This document shows positions 9,042-18,879 of a DNA stretch of 64,000 nucleotides, piece by piece (within the stretch, counting starts at the first letter, position 1; every line of letters starts with the position of its first letter). The notes beneath the pieces are model-generated. The model made no database searches. It was not told the DNA's origin and saw only the letters and a program-made list of their open reading frames with translations. The position numbers and the translations under genes are program-made. This DNA is from Klebsiella michiganensis (GTDB lineage Bacteria > Pseudomonadota > Gammaproteobacteria > Enterobacterales > Enterobacteriaceae), in NCBI GenBank assembly GCA_000963575.1, contig CP011077.1, forward strand, positions 5,022,001 to 5,086,000, read 5' to 3'.

Positions 9042-10583
9042 ATGCCTCATTTGTTGGAAATGAAAAACATCACCAAATCCTTTGGCCCGGTGAAGGCCGT
9101 GGATAACGTGAGCCTGGCTCTGGAAGCAGGAGAAGTGATGTCGCTGTGTGGTGAAAACGGCTCAGGTAAATCCACGCTGATGAAAGTGCTGTGCGGCATT
9201 TATCCCCACGGCAGCTATGAAGGCGAAATCTGGTTTGCCGGTGAACCACTTCAGGCAAACCATATTCGCGACACCGAACGTAAGGGTATCGCCATCATTC
9301 ACCAGGAACTGGCGCTGGTGAAACATCTTACGGTACTGGAAAACATCTTCCTGGGCGTAGAGCTTACGCATCGCGGCCTGCTGGACTTCGATGCCATGAC
9401 GTTGCGCTGCCAGAAGCTGCTGGCCCAGGTGAACCTGACGCTTTCCCCGGAAACACGCGTGGGGGAGCTGGGGCTGGGGCAGCAGCAGCTAGTGGAGATC
9501 GCGAAGGCGCTGAATAAGCAGGTTCGGTTGCTGATTCTGGATGAACCCACCGCTTCGCTTACCGAGCAGGAAACCGCCGTTCTGCTTGGGATAATTCGCG
9601 ATCTGCAGGCGCACGGCATCGCCTGCATTTATATCTCCCACAAGCTCAATGAAGTGAAAGCCATTTCCGACACCATCTGTGTGATTCGCGACGGGCAGCC
9701 CATCGGCACTCGTGAGGCGAAGCAGATGAGTGAGGACGATATCATCACCATGATGGTTGGCCGGGAACTGACCGCGCTGTACCCCAGCGAACCGCACCAA
9801 ACCGGTGATGAGATCCTACGCGTCGAACACCTGACCGCATGGCACCCGGTCAACCGGCACATCAAGCGGGTCAACGATGCCTCTTTTTCTCTGCGAAAAG
9901 GGGAAATTCTCGGCATTGCCGGGCTGGTCGGCGCCGGAAGAACCGAAGCGGTGCAGTGCCTGTTTGGCGTTTGGCCGGGGCGCTGGGAAGGCAAAATTTA
10001 TATCGATGGTCAGCAGGTTAGTATCAATAACTGCCAGCAGGCCATCGCGCACGGCATCGCCATGGTGCCGGAAGACCGTAAGAAGGACGGCATCGTACCG
10101 GTCATGGCCGTGGGGCAAAACATCACGCTTGCCGCATTAAGTCAGTTTTCTGGCGTACTGAGCAGCCTGGATGAGGCGCAAGAGCAGCGCTGCATGCTGC
10201 AGTCGCTGACGCGCCTGAAAGTCAAAACGTCATCGCCCAACCTGGCGATTGGCCGCCTGAGCGGCGGGAACCAGCAAAAAGCGATTCTTGCCCGCTGCCT
10301 GTTGCTCAATCCGCGCATCCTGATACTCGATGAACCCACGCGAGGCATCGACATTGGTGCTAAATACGAGATCTACAAACTTATCAATCAACTAGTGCAA
10401 CAGGGGATAGCCGTCATTGTCATCTCCTCTGAGCTACCGGAAGTGCTCGGCCTGAGCGATCGCGTGCTGGTGATGCATGAGGGCCGCATAAAAGCCGATT
10501 TGATTAACCATAATTTGACCCAGGAAAAGGTCATGGAAGCCGCCCTGAGGAGTGACCCCCATGTCGAAAAGCAATTTGTCTGA
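9042..10583 (+). CDS. xylG: D-xylose ABC transporter, ATP-binding protein
   Basis: 513 residues with two fused ABC ATPase domains, typical of sugar importers of the RbsA/XylG type. The first has Walker A CGENGSGKSTLMKVL and Walker B LLILDEPTASLT; the second has the degenerate Walker A GLVGAGRTE, signature LSGGNQQK and Walker B ILILDEPTRGID. It energises xylose uptake at the inner membrane face. A clear GGAGGAG precedes the ATG. Its 3' end overlaps the xylH start. Confidence 0.97.
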   Translation: MPHLLEMKNITKSFGPVKAVDNVSLALEAGEVMSLCGENGSGKSTLMKVLCGIYPHGSYEGEIWFAGEPLQANHIRDTERKGIAIIHQELALVKHLTVLENIFLGVELTHRGLLDFDAMTLRCQKLLAQVNLTLSPETRVGELGLGQQQLVEIAKALNKQVRLLILDEPTASLTEQETAVLLGIIRDLQAHGIACIYISHKLNEVKAISDTICVIRDGQPIGTREAKQMSEDDIITMMVGRELTALYPSEPHQTGDEILRVEHLTAWHPVNRHIKRVNDASFSLRKGEILGIAGLVGAGRTEAVQCLFGVWPGRWEGKIYIDGQQVSINNCQQAIAHGIAMVPEDRKKDGIVPVMAVGQNITLAALSQFSGVLSSLDEAQEQRCMLQSLTRLKVKTSSPNLAIGRLSGGNQQKAILARCLLLNPRILILDEPTRGIDIGAKYEIYKLINQLVQQGIAVIVISSELPEVLGLSDRVLVMHEGRIKADLINHNLTQEKVMEAALRSDPHVEKQFV

Positions 10584-11742
10584 AATGAAAATGACGGCAC
10601 CAGGCCGCGCCTCCGTTGGGGCATTAAAATCGCTGAATCTGCAGGTTTTTGTCATGATTGCCGCCATCCTGGTCATCATGTTGTTCTTCACCTGGCAGAC
10701 GGACGGTGCCTACTTGAGCGCCCGCAACGTCTCCAACCTGCTCCGGCAAACGGCCATTACCGGCATCCTGGCCGTGGGCATGGTGTTCGTCATTATTTCG
10801 GCTGAAATCGACCTCTCGGTTGGCTCAATGATGGGCCTCCTGGGCGGCGTAGCGGCCATTTTTGACGTCTGGCTCGGCTGGCCTTTACCACTCACGATTG
10901 TCGTCACGCTGGCCCTGGGCCTTATTCTCGGGGCATGGAACGGATGGTGGGTTGCCTATCGCAAGGTGCCCTCGTTTATCGTCACGCTCGCGGGCATGCT
11001 GGCATTTCGCGGCATCCTGATCGGTATCACCAATGGCACCACCGTGTCGCCGACCAGCGCAGCCATGTCGCAAATCGGGCAAAGCTACCTGTCAGACGGC
11101 ATTGGCTTTACCGTTGGCGTTATCGGGTTGATGGGCTTTATTGCCTGGCAATGGCGGCTTCGTATGCGTCGCCAGGCTCTCGGCCTTGCGACACCCGCGT
11201 CGGGTGGCGCTGTTGGCCGCCAGGCAATCACCGCGGCTACCGTGCTCGGTGCCATCTGGCTCCTGAACGATTATCGCGGCGTCCCCACGCCGGTGCTGAT
11301 CCTTGCCCTGCTGCTGCTCGCCGGGATGTTTATGGCCACCCGAACTGCGTTTGGCCGCCGTATTTACGCCATCGGCGGCAATATCGATGCGGCACGCCTT
11401 TCGGGAATAAACGTCGAACGAACCAAGCTGGCCGTGTTTGCTATAAACGGCCTGATGGTGGCGATTGCCGGGCTGATTCTTAGCTCACGTCTCGGGGCGG
11501 GTTCTCCTTCCGCCGGGAATATCGCCGAACTGGATGCCATTGCCGCCTGCGTCATTGGTGGCACCAGCCTGGCAGGCGGCATAGGCAGCGTCGCCGGGGC
11601 GGTGATGGGGGCATTTATTATGGCTTCGCTCGACAACGGCATGAGCATGATGGACGTCCCTACTTTTTGGCAGTACATCGTGAAAGGCGCCATTTTACTG
11701 CTCGCGGTGTGGATGGATTCAGCGACCAAACGCCGGGCGTAG
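10561..11742 (+). CDS. xylH: D-xylose ABC transporter, permease
   Basis: 393 residues when started at the ATG at 10561 (MSKSNLSEMK), which matches the E. coli N-terminus and length; a further in-frame ATG at 10552 would add three residues. The protein has about ten membrane segments and the permease motifs of the RbsC/XylH family (AEIDLSVGSMMGL, GRRIYAIGGN). The 5' end overlaps the last 23 bases of xylG, implying translational coupling. Confidence 0.96.
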   Translation: MSKSNLSEMKMTAPGRASVGALKSLNLQVFVMIAAILVIMLFFTWQTDGAYLSARNVSNLLRQTAITGILAVGMVFVIISAEIDLSVGSMMGLLGGVAAIFDVWLGWPLPLTIVVTLALGLILGAWNGWWVAYRKVPSFIVTLAGMLAFRGILIGITNGTTVSPTSAAMSQIGQSYLSDGIGFTVGVIGLMGFIAWQWRLRMRRQALGLATPASGGAVGRQAITAATVLGAIWLLNDYRGVPTPVLILALLLLAGMFMATRTAFGRRIYAIGGNIDAARLSGINVERTKLAVFAINGLMVAIAGLILSSRLGAGSPSAGNIAELDAIAACVIGGTSLAGGIGSVAGAVMGAFIMASLDNGMSMMDVPTFWQYIVKGAILLLAVWMDSATKRRA

Positions 11743-11852
11743 TGGGCCCGGCAGGCAAAACGTGCAAACGATCACAATGCCGGGGTGGCGTTCCCCGGCT
11801 CGCTCACGGCTGTGGTATTCAGACATCAGGTTAGCTACGGGAAACTATCGGC

Positions 11853-13031
11853 ATGTTTGAGAAACGTCATCGTATCACGCTGTTATTCAACGCCAATAAA
11901 GTCTATGACCGCCAGGTGGTCGAAGGCGTGGGGGAATATTTGCAGGCATCTCAATCAGAGTGGGATATTTTTATCGAAGAGGACTTTCGCGCCCGCATCG
12001 ATAACATCAAAGAATGGCTGGGCGACGGCGTGATTGCCGATTTTGACGATCGGGAGATTGAACGCCTGCTGGAGGGCGCCGAGGTTCCGATTGTGGGCGT
12101 CGGTGGCTCCTACCACACGCCGGAGCACTATCCCGCCGTTCATTACATCGCTACCGACAACCACGCGCTGGTAGAAAGTGCCTTCCTGCAATTGAAAGAA
12201 AAAGGCGTTCAGCGTTTTGCTTTTTATGGGCTTCCCGGCTCGAGCGGCAAACGCTGGGCCGCCGAGCGCGAGCACGCTTTTCGTCAGCTGGTTGCGAAGG
12301 AGAAGTACCGGGGCGTGGTTTATCAGGGCATCGAAACGGCACCTGAAAACTGGCAGCACGCCCAAAACCGCCTGGCTGACTGGGTACAAACGCTGCCGCC
12401 CCAGACCGGCATTATTGCGGTCACCGACGCCCGCGCCCGCCACCTGCTACAGGTCTGCGAGCATCTGCATATCCCCGTCCCGGAAAAGCTTTGTGTGATC
12501 GGCATCGATAACGAGGAGCTGACCCGCTATTTATCCCGGGTGGCGCTCTCGTCGGTGGCACAGGGCACACGCCAGATGGGGTATCAGGCGGCCAAACTGC
12601 TACACCGCCTGCTGGATAGCGAAATACTGCCGCTGCAGCGCGTACTTGTGCCGCCGGTCAGGGTTGTGGAACGCCGCTCCACGGATTACCGTTCGCTGCA
12701 TGACCCGGCGGTGATCCAGGCGATGCATTACATCCGCAATCACGCCTGCAAGGGAATTAAAGTCGAGCAAGTACTGGATGCCGTGGGGATCTCGCGCTCA
12801 AATCTGGAGAAACGATTTAAAGAGGAGGTCGGCGAGACGATTCACGCGGTGATTCATGCGGAGAAGCTGGAGAAAGCGCGCAGCCTTCTTATTTCAACGT
12901 CTTTATCTATCAATGAAATATCGCAGATGTGTGGCTACCCGTCCTTGCAATATTTCTATTCGGTATTCAAAAAAGAATATGACGCCACGCCCAAAGAACA
13001 CCGCGATAGATTTAGCGAAATTTTAGTTTAA
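11853..13031 (+). CDS. xylR: xylose operon activator XylR
   Basis: 392 residues. The N-terminal two thirds resemble a LacI/periplasmic-binding-type sugar sensor (begins MFEKRHRITLLFNANKVYDR); the C-terminal about 100 residues are an AraC-type double helix-turn-helix with VEQVLDAVGISRSNLEKRFK and INEISQMCGYPSLQYFYSVFKKE. In E. coli XylR binds D-xylose and activates both divergent promoters. It is 110 bases downstream of xylH, as in E. coli, and probably has its own weak promoter. A hairpin terminator shared with bax lies at 13272-13293. Confidence 0.97.
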   Translation: MFEKRHRITLLFNANKVYDRQVVEGVGEYLQASQSEWDIFIEEDFRARIDNIKEWLGDGVIADFDDREIERLLEGAEVPIVGVGGSYHTPEHYPAVHYIATDNHALVESAFLQLKEKGVQRFAFYGLPGSSGKRWAAEREHAFRQLVAKEKYRGVVYQGIETAPENWQHAQNRLADWVQTLPPQTGIIAVTDARARHLLQVCEHLHIPVPEKLCVIGIDNEELTRYLSRVALSSVAQGTRQMGYQAAKLLHRLLDSEILPLQRVLVPPVRVVERRSTDYRSLHDPAVIQAMHYIRNHACKGIKVEQVLDAVGISRSNLEKRFKEEVGETIHAVIHAEKLEKARSLLISTSLSINEISQMCGYPSLQYFYSVFKKEYDATPKEHRDRFSEILV

Positions 13032-13035
13032 AACC

Positions 13036-13266
13036 ATACACCAGATAATTCGGGTGGCAGGACAAAAAGACTTTCAGGTCTTTTTGAGTCGCGTTTACGC
13101 TGACCCCGGAGAGTCGAGGCTTGCCGAGTAGCGCGGCAAGGCAGAGATAAATGCATCGGGACAGATTTGAACGCTGCTCGCGGCGGCCCTTTAGGGCGAG
13201 GCTCATGGCTGAGCCGAATAACGGACGCAGCTAACGCGCTGGCGGCCTGAAGTATGACGAGTATAA
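13036..13266. repeat. ERIC-like element with enlarged interior
   Basis: The left end (GATAATTCGGGTGGCAGG, from 13043) resembles one terminus of ERIC and the right end (CCTGAAGTATGACGAGTATA, 13247-13266) matches the other terminus, in the orientation expected for inverted termini. The interior is about 100 bases longer than the 126-base ERIC and has its own palindromic stretches (AAAAAGACTTTCAGGTCTTT, 13065-13084). I read it as an ERIC relative with an insertion; a separate family with similar termini is possible. Confidence 0.5.
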
Positions 13267-13271
13267 ATAAC

Positions 13272-13293
13272 AATGCCCTCCGAAGAGGGCATT
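13272..13293. terminator. bidirectional terminator between xylR and bax
   Basis: AATGCCCTC pairs with GAGGGCATT across a CGAA tetraloop between the convergent xylR and bax genes. Flanking A/T stretches are short, so efficiency may be moderate, but the tetraloop makes a stable hairpin usable from both sides. Confidence 0.7.
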
Positions 13294-13319
13294 AATATAC
13301 CTGAACGATCAAACCAGAA

Positions 13320-14156
13320 TTAATTCGGCAGCATGAAACGCTGGTTACTCTGATACATCGCGAAAAGGTAATTATTATAGCTGGAGCCTTTGGTCGAATA
13401 CCCTTTCAGCTTATGGATCATATTGTTGGCCGTCACTTCCTGATCCGCTTTGCGCAGCTTGGCACGCTCTTTACGGAACGAAGAATAGGCCGGATGGGTA
13501 TTCAGGTTAGCCACGTAAGCATTCACGCCTTCATTCAAAGAACCGTAATGCAGGTAGCCTTTCACTTTACCCGGCTCGCTGTTGCAATGGCGTTTGGTGC
13601 ACTTCATGCCAAACAGGTTGTTATTGCTGCGGGCAAGCTTAGAAGTCCCCCAGCCGCTTTCCGCCGCCGCCATCGTCGCTACCATATTGGTAGGAATAAT
13701 GTCGACTTTCTCCAACAGCGTGTTCCACGGTACGCGATTAGTGTTGCCGCGCCATGCCACCTTATACCGCTGGGTGATCTCTTTCAGGCGTGTACGCTCA
13801 CTCGGCGACCAACGCTTCTCGTACTGTTTGGAAATCAACCAGTTACGATCGGCAGTTATCGCTGCATTTTGGCGGGTAATATATGGCATGACCGTCCGGA
13901 GAAACGCTTTTTTCCTTGGTGTCCCGGAAGGGTATTTTCGCAAATCAGGAAGCGAACCATTTTCACTATTGCGAGAATACTCTTTTTTACTACTTGCCAG
14001 TTTACTACTTACCGCTTTTTTACTGCTTACTTTCGTTATATGGGCCTTGCTGTGCGATTTAGGCTCATGTTTACTGGCGAATGCGTGACTTGAAAAGCCC
14101 ACGGTCAGCAACATGAGTATCGCGGCCCCGAATCGTCGGAATGGGGGTGATATCAT
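13320..14156 (-). CDS. bax: Bax, glucosaminidase-domain protein
   Basis: 278 residues (E. coli Bax is 274). An N-terminal hydrophobic signal segment (ILMLLTVGFSSHAFA) is followed by a Lys/Ser-rich linker (about 27-75) and a mannosyl-glycoprotein endo-beta-N-acetylglucosaminidase-like domain containing AAAESGWGTSKLARSNNN with the catalytic Glu and the characteristic Asn-rich motif. It should act on peptidoglycan in the periplasm, though its physiological role is not settled. It sits convergent to xylR and upstream of malS as in E. coli, apart from the extra gene at 14504. Confidence 0.93.
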   Translation of the reverse strand: MISPPFRRFGAAILMLLTVGFSSHAFASKHEPKSHSKAHITKVSSKKAVSSKLASSKKEYSRNSENGSLPDLRKYPSGTPRKKAFLRTVMPYITRQNAAITADRNWLISKQYEKRWSPSERTRLKEITQRYKVAWRGNTNRVPWNTLLEKVDIIPTNMVATMAAAESGWGTSKLARSNNNLFGMKCTKRHCNSEPGKVKGYLHYGSLNEGVNAYVANLNTHPAYSSFRKERAKLRKADQEVTANNMIHKLKGYSTKGSSYNNYLFAMYQSNQRFMLPN

Positions 14157-14503
14157 TAGCTCTCCTGGTCGGATCGATCGTTTCCAGTGCCTTATTTTTT
14201 AAAAGGTTTTAGAAAAATAGAGGCGAATTATATCAAAATTAACCGCTCAGAGCACGTTTAGAAATAGTACTATTCCGAAACGATGTCACCCGGGAACTTC
14301 TTATGGTGGTAAAAAGTATTGTAAAATTCGGGGGTTAATCACAGTTCTCGGCACAGGAAAAAAATGCTTTGCTGAGGATGATTCCCGCGTTTAGAGAGTG
14401 AGATTATTGGTTATATTTTTACGGTGGCGGCGGCAATAGCCTGGCGGCGGTACGACCGGGGTTAAGGCGCTCAAATAACATTTGATACAGGAAAACTGGC
14501 AAC
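14157..14503. other. bax upstream intergenic region
   Basis: A 347-base AT-rich gap between the divergent bax gene and the coiled-coil gene. It must carry promoters for both. I see no repeat element, RNA gene or small reading frame that I could support. Confidence 0.5.
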
Positions 14504-15259
14504 ATGAGCCTGGTGCAGAACCTGATAAAAAAAGCCTTTGCGACGGCGAATGCCAACGAAGCCGCAAGCTTCCTTGCCAGCGCATGCAACCGCATGAAAT
14601 CGCATAACAAAGAGCAGATTCAGGCCGAGGTTAGCGCGGCATTGGTCAACGTTAATCTTGTTCGCATCAGTGAAAAACCGCCGCACACCAAAACGGTTTA
14701 TCAGGACTCGCCGGAAACCCTCCGTCGCCTGAAAGAGGCAGAGTCTCTCTCCACCAGCCTGCTTGCCCAGCTGCGGGAAGCCCAGCAGCGCTCCGCTCAG
14801 GGCGACACCGTAGAAACGACCGCCCGTCTGCAAAGATATGAAAAACAGGTCGCAGAGCTCCAGAAAGCGCTGAATATCAGCCAGGAAATGCACCTTAAAG
14901 AATCCGCCCTGGTGCGCAGCGTGATGCAGCGGGAAATCGATGAGCTCAAAAGCCTGCTGAACCGCCAGAAAGAGTCCGGATCCGGGTTGCTTGAAACCCA
15001 TCAGCGGGAAAAGGCCGAACTCCATCAACGCCTGGAAGCCGCAGACGAACTGATAAGAACCCAGCAGGAAGCGCGCTACAAAGCGGAGGCGGAAGTGGCG
15101 CTCCTGCATGAAAAACTCGAGAATCTGCGCGCCGATAACCACTACAGCTTTGAGCAGTGTGAAACCCTGAACGCCAGGCTAACCAAAACGATCGATGAGC
15201 TGCTCGCCACCCGGAATACATTGAGCGCGCACTTCGGCCACTGGCTGACGAATAAATAA
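14504..15259 (+). CDS. coiled-coil protein with DUF2786-like N-terminus, function unknown
   Basis: 251 residues, no name recognised. The first about 40 residues (LIKKAFATANANEAASFLAS, then ACNRMKSHN) resemble the start of DUF2786 domains, which have a KI.KLLALA..NE.EA...A..LM..H pattern. From about residue 70 to 235 the sequence is Glu/Lys/Gln/Leu-rich with heptad-like leucines, so a long coiled coil is expected. There is no signal peptide or membrane segment. An AGGAAAACTGGCAAC sequence precedes the ATG. It is inserted between bax and malS, which are adjacent in E. coli, so it is accessory in this lineage. It may be a cytoplasmic scaffold or regulatory protein; I do not assign a function. 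Confidence 0.75.
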   Translation: MSLVQNLIKKAFATANANEAASFLASACNRMKSHNKEQIQAEVSAALVNVNLVRISEKPPHTKTVYQDSPETLRRLKEAESLSTSLLAQLREAQQRSAQGDTVETTARLQRYEKQVAELQKALNISQEMHLKESALVRSVMQREIDELKSLLNRQKESGSGLLETHQREKAELHQRLEAADELIRTQQEARYKAEAEVALLHEKLENLRADNHYSFEQCETLNARLTKTIDELLATRNTLSAHFGHWLTNK

Positions 15260-15377
15260 AAACGTTAACGCCGTCACTCACCCCGACGGCTCCACCCTGC
15301 AAAACCCACGGGCAGGATGAGCGAATTTCCCCGGGGAAATGACAAACTGCGCAATAAATCCTCACGGGATGATGCGT

Positions 15378-17408
15378 ATGAAACGACTTCCTCTCTGCCT
15401 GTTGTTCACGCCCTGCCTCGCATACGCGGGCTGGAACGCGCCGGGGCTTTCTCCTTTTCAGGCTACGAGTCCGGGCCTGTTTATCAGCGCTACGCACCTC
15501 GAAAAAGGCTCTCTTCCCCTCAGGCTGACGCTGGATACTCAATGCTGGCAGCCCTCAGAGGCCATCAAACTGAATCAGGTTCTGTCCCTTTCGCCTTGCG
15601 CCGGGGACGCCCCGGCGTGGCGGCTTTTCCGCACCGGAGAGTACCAGGCGCAAATCGATACCCGAAGCGGGACGCCAACGCTGATGCTGAGCCTGAAGCC
15701 GGAGATAAGCGGCCAGCCTCAGCAAGAGGTGGCGCAGTGCCCGAAATGGGATGGAAAGCCGCTCACCGTTGAGGTCAGCAGTACCTTCCCGGAAGGCTCA
15801 CTGGTGCGGGATTTCTACAGTGGAAACACGGCCAAGGTTGAGCAAGGCCACATCACCCTGATGCCCGCGGCCGACAGCGGCGGTTTATTGCTGCTGGAGT
15901 TCGCCGCCGTGGAGAAGCCAGCCCCGTTTAGCTGGCACAATGCGACGGTCTATTTCGTTCTCACCGACCGATTTGAAAACGGCAACCCGGACAACGATCG
16001 CAGCTATGGCCGCCATAAAGACGGCATGCAGGAGATTGGCACTTTCCACGGTGGCGATCTTGCCGGGCTGACCAACAGGCTGGATTACCTGCAGCAGCTT
16101 GGCGTTAACGCGCTCTGGATAAGCTCCCCGCTGGCGCAAATTCACGGCTGGGTAGGCGGCGGCACCAAAGGCGACTTCCCCCACTACGCCTACCACGGCT
16201 ATTACACCCAGGACTGGACCCGCCTGGATGCCAACATGGGCAACGAAGCCGATCTCCGCCGGCTGGTGGATGAAGCCCACAGGCGCGGGATCCGCATTCT
16301 GTTTGACGTCGTCATGAATCACACCGGATATGCGACGCTCGCTGACATGCAGGAGTATCAGTTTGGCGCCCTCTATCTCAAAGGTGATGAGCTTAAGAAA
16401 ACGCTCGGCGAACGGTGGACTGACTGGAAACCAGCGCCCGGCCAAAGCTGGCATAGCTTTAACGATTACATTAACTTCAGCGACAAAGCCGCGTGGGATA
16501 AGTGGTGGGGCAAAGCCTGGATCAGAACGGATATCGGCGATTACGACACCCCCGGCTTTGACGACTTAACCATGTCGCTCGCCTTCCTGCCCGATTTGAA
16601 AACCGAAGCGACCGCTCCGGCAGAACTCCCGGTGTTTTACCGCCACAAGCCGGACACCGCCGCGAAGACGATACCTGGCTATACGGTTCGCGATTACCTG
16701 ACCCACTGGCTAAGTCAGTGGGTGCGGGACTATGGCATTGATGGTTTCAGGGTGGATACCGCAAAACACGTTGAAAAAGCGGCCTGGCTGCAGCTAAAAA
16801 CCCAGTCCAGCGCGGCACTGGCCGAATGGAAGCGGGCCAACCCGGACAAAAAAATCGATGACGCACCGTTCTGGATGACGGGCGAAGCCTGGGGGCACGG
16901 CGTGATGAAAAGCGATTATTACACCAGCGGCTTCGACGCGATGATCAACTTCGACTATCAGGAGCAAGCGGCCAAAGCGGTGGATTGCCTGGCCACCATT
17001 GCCCCCACCTGGCAGCAAATGTCAGACAAACTTCAGCCATTTAACGTGCTGAGCTATCTCTCCTCCCACGATACCCGCCTGTTCCGGGAAGGCGGGCAAA
17101 AAGCGGCGGAGCTGTTGCTGCTCACGCCAGGTGCGGTGCAGATTTTCTACGGGGATGAAACCCAAAGGCCGTTTGGCCCGACGGGCTCTGACCCGCTGCA
17201 GGGCACCCGCTCGGATATGAACTGGCAGGATGTCACCGGCAAGCAGGCCGCGACGCTTGCCCACTGGCAGAAGCTGAGCCAGTTCCGCGCCCGCCACCAG
17301 GCCATCGGCGCAGGAAAACAAACGACGCTGAGCGTAAAACAGGGCTATGCGTTTAGCCGGGTCAGTGGTGATGACAGGGTGATGGTGGTGTGGGCGGGGA
17401 ATCCGTAG
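15378..17408 (+). CDS. malS: periplasmic alpha-amylase
   Basis: 676 residues, exactly the E. coli MalS length when started at the ATG at 15378 (MKRLPLCLLFTPCLAYAG), which gives a clean signal peptide and an ACGGG element nine bases upstream; in-frame ATGs at 15369 and 15372 are alternatives. It cleaves maltodextrins in the periplasm. GH13 motifs are intact: FDVVMNHTGY, DGFRVDTAKH (nucleophile Asp), MTGEAWGHG (acid/base Glu) and LSYLSSHDTRLF. Paired cysteines in the N-terminal region fit the known disulfide-containing enzyme. Confidence 0.96.
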   Translation: MKRLPLCLLFTPCLAYAGWNAPGLSPFQATSPGLFISATHLEKGSLPLRLTLDTQCWQPSEAIKLNQVLSLSPCAGDAPAWRLFRTGEYQAQIDTRSGTPTLMLSLKPEISGQPQQEVAQCPKWDGKPLTVEVSSTFPEGSLVRDFYSGNTAKVEQGHITLMPAADSGGLLLLEFAAVEKPAPFSWHNATVYFVLTDRFENGNPDNDRSYGRHKDGMQEIGTFHGGDLAGLTNRLDYLQQLGVNALWISSPLAQIHGWVGGGTKGDFPHYAYHGYYTQDWTRLDANMGNEADLRRLVDEAHRRGIRILFDVVMNHTGYATLADMQEYQFGALYLKGDELKKTLGERWTDWKPAPGQSWHSFNDYINFSDKAAWDKWWGKAWIRTDIGDYDTPGFDDLTMSLAFLPDLKTEATAPAELPVFYRHKPDTAAKTIPGYTVRDYLTHWLSQWVRDYGIDGFRVDTAKHVEKAAWLQLKTQSSAALAEWKRANPDKKIDDAPFWMTGEAWGHGVMKSDYYTSGFDAMINFDYQEQAAKAVDCLATIAPTWQQMSDKLQPFNVLSYLSSHDTRLFREGGQKAAELLLLTPGAVQIFYGDETQRPFGPTGSDPLQGTRSDMNWQDVTGKQAATLAHWQKLSQFRARHQAIGAGKQTTLSVKQGYAFSRVSGDDRVMVVWAGNP

Positions 17409-17413
17409 GCGTT

Positions 17414-17455
17414 AACCCCCTCACCCCGGCCCTCTCCCCAGAGGGGCGAGGGGGA
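17414..17455. repeat. GC-rich REP-like palindrome, copy 1
   Basis: CCCCTCACCCCGGCCCTCTC followed by a short loop and GAGGGGCGAGGGGG directly after malS. This is one of at least ten related palindromes in this window, all built on a CCCTCACCC(C/T)(G/A)(G/A)CCCTCTCCC arm and its complement. It can fold into a hairpin and may protect or terminate the malS transcript. Confidence 0.75.
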
Positions 17456-17618
17456 AAATAAGTAACGGAGAACATTGTTTATTCCCCAACACATCCTGCT
17501 ACACAGCACAAATCACACAGCATATTCGCCAACAGTGGCTATGCTTACCGGGTTTGCACGGCGTTATTTGTAGCGCTATGGTTAGCCTCTTTTCAAAAGT
17601 ATTCAGCAGACCCACGTT

Positions 17619-18872
17619 ATGACGTTTTCACTTTTCGGCGACAAATTCACCCGCCATGCAGGCATTACCCGCCTGATGGAGGATCTCAACGACGGCCTGC
17701 GCACACCAGGCGCCATCATGCTTGGCGGCGGCAACCCTGCGCAAATTCCGGCGATGAACGACTACTTCCAGCAGCTGCTTTCCGAGATGCTGGCCAGCGG
17801 TAAACTGACCGACACGCTATGCAACTACGACGGTCCGCAGGGGAAAAGTGAACTGCTAAAATTGCTTGCCGGCATGCTGCGCGATGAACTGGGTTGGGAC
17901 ATCGAACCACAGAATATTGCACTAACAAACGGCAGTCAGAGCGCGTTTTTCTACTTGTTTAACCTTTTTGCCGGACGTCATGCGGATGGCCGCACCAAAA
18001 AGGTGCTTTTCCCGCTGGCGCCGGAGTACATCGGCTACGCGGATGCCGGGCTTGAAGAGGAGCTGTTTGTCTCCACTCGCCCGAACATCGAACTGCTGCC
18101 GGAAGGCCAGTTTAAGTACCACGTTGACTTCGAACACCTGCATATCGGCGAAGATACCGGCATGATCTGCGTATCACGCCCGACTAACCCGACCGGCAAC
18201 GTGATCACCGACGAAGAGTTGATGAAGCTGGATGCGCTGGCAAACCAGCACGGTATTCCGTTGGTTATCGATAACGCCTACGGCGTGCCGTTCCCAGGCA
18301 TTATCTTTAGCGAAGCCCGCCCGCTGTGGAACCCGAACATCATCCTGTGCATGAGCCTGTCCAAGCTCGGCCTGCCGGGCAGCCGCTGCGGGATCATTAT
18401 CGCGAACGAGAAAATCATCTCTGCCATCAGCAATATGAACGGCATCATCAGCCTGGCTCCGGGCGGTATTGGCCCGGCCATGGCCTGCGAAATGATTAAG
18501 CGTAACGATCTGCTGCGCCTGTCGGAAACGGTTATCAAGCCGTTCTACTACCAGCGCGTGCATGAGACTATCGCCGTGATTCGCCGCTACCTGTCGCCGG
18601 AACGCTGCCTGATCCACAAGCCGGAGGGCGCTATCTTCCTGTGGCTGTGGTTTAAAGACCTGCCGATCACCACCGAACTGCTGTATCAGCGCCTGAAAAA
18701 GCGCGGCGTGCTGATGGTGCCGGGAGATTACTTCTTCCCGGGACTGGATAAACCCTGGCCGCACACGCACCAGTGCATGCGCATGAACTATGTCCCGGAA
18801 CCGGAAAAGATTGAGGCGGGGGTGAAAATCCTGGCCGAAGAGATTGAGCGAGCCTGGGCGGAAGCCGAGTAA
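17619..18872 (+). CDS. avtA: valine--pyruvate aminotransferase
   Basis: 417 residues, as in E. coli AvtA. This PLP-dependent class I aminotransferase makes valine from 2-ketoisovalerate with alanine as amino donor (and the reverse). The lysine that binds PLP lies in SLSKLGLPGSRCG, and the substrate arginine region is near the C-terminus. It follows malS as in E. coli. To its right the E. coli order stops and the formate hydrogenlyase island begins, facing it. Confidence 0.96.
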   Translation: MTFSLFGDKFTRHAGITRLMEDLNDGLRTPGAIMLGGGNPAQIPAMNDYFQQLLSEMLASGKLTDTLCNYDGPQGKSELLKLLAGMLRDELGWDIEPQNIALTNGSQSAFFYLFNLFAGRHADGRTKKVLFPLAPEYIGYADAGLEEELFVSTRPNIELLPEGQFKYHVDFEHLHIGEDTGMICVSRPTNPTGNVITDEELMKLDALANQHGIPLVIDNAYGVPFPGIIFSEARPLWNPNIILCMSLSKLGLPGSRCGIIIANEKIISAISNMNGIISLAPGGIGPAMACEMIKRNDLLRLSETVIKPFYYQRVHETIAVIRRYLSPERCLIHKPEGAIFLWLWFKDLPITTELLYQRLKKRGVLMVPGDYFFPGLDKPWPHTHQCMRMNYVPEPEKIEAGVKILAEEIERAWAEAE

Positions 18873-18879
18873 CAATATA

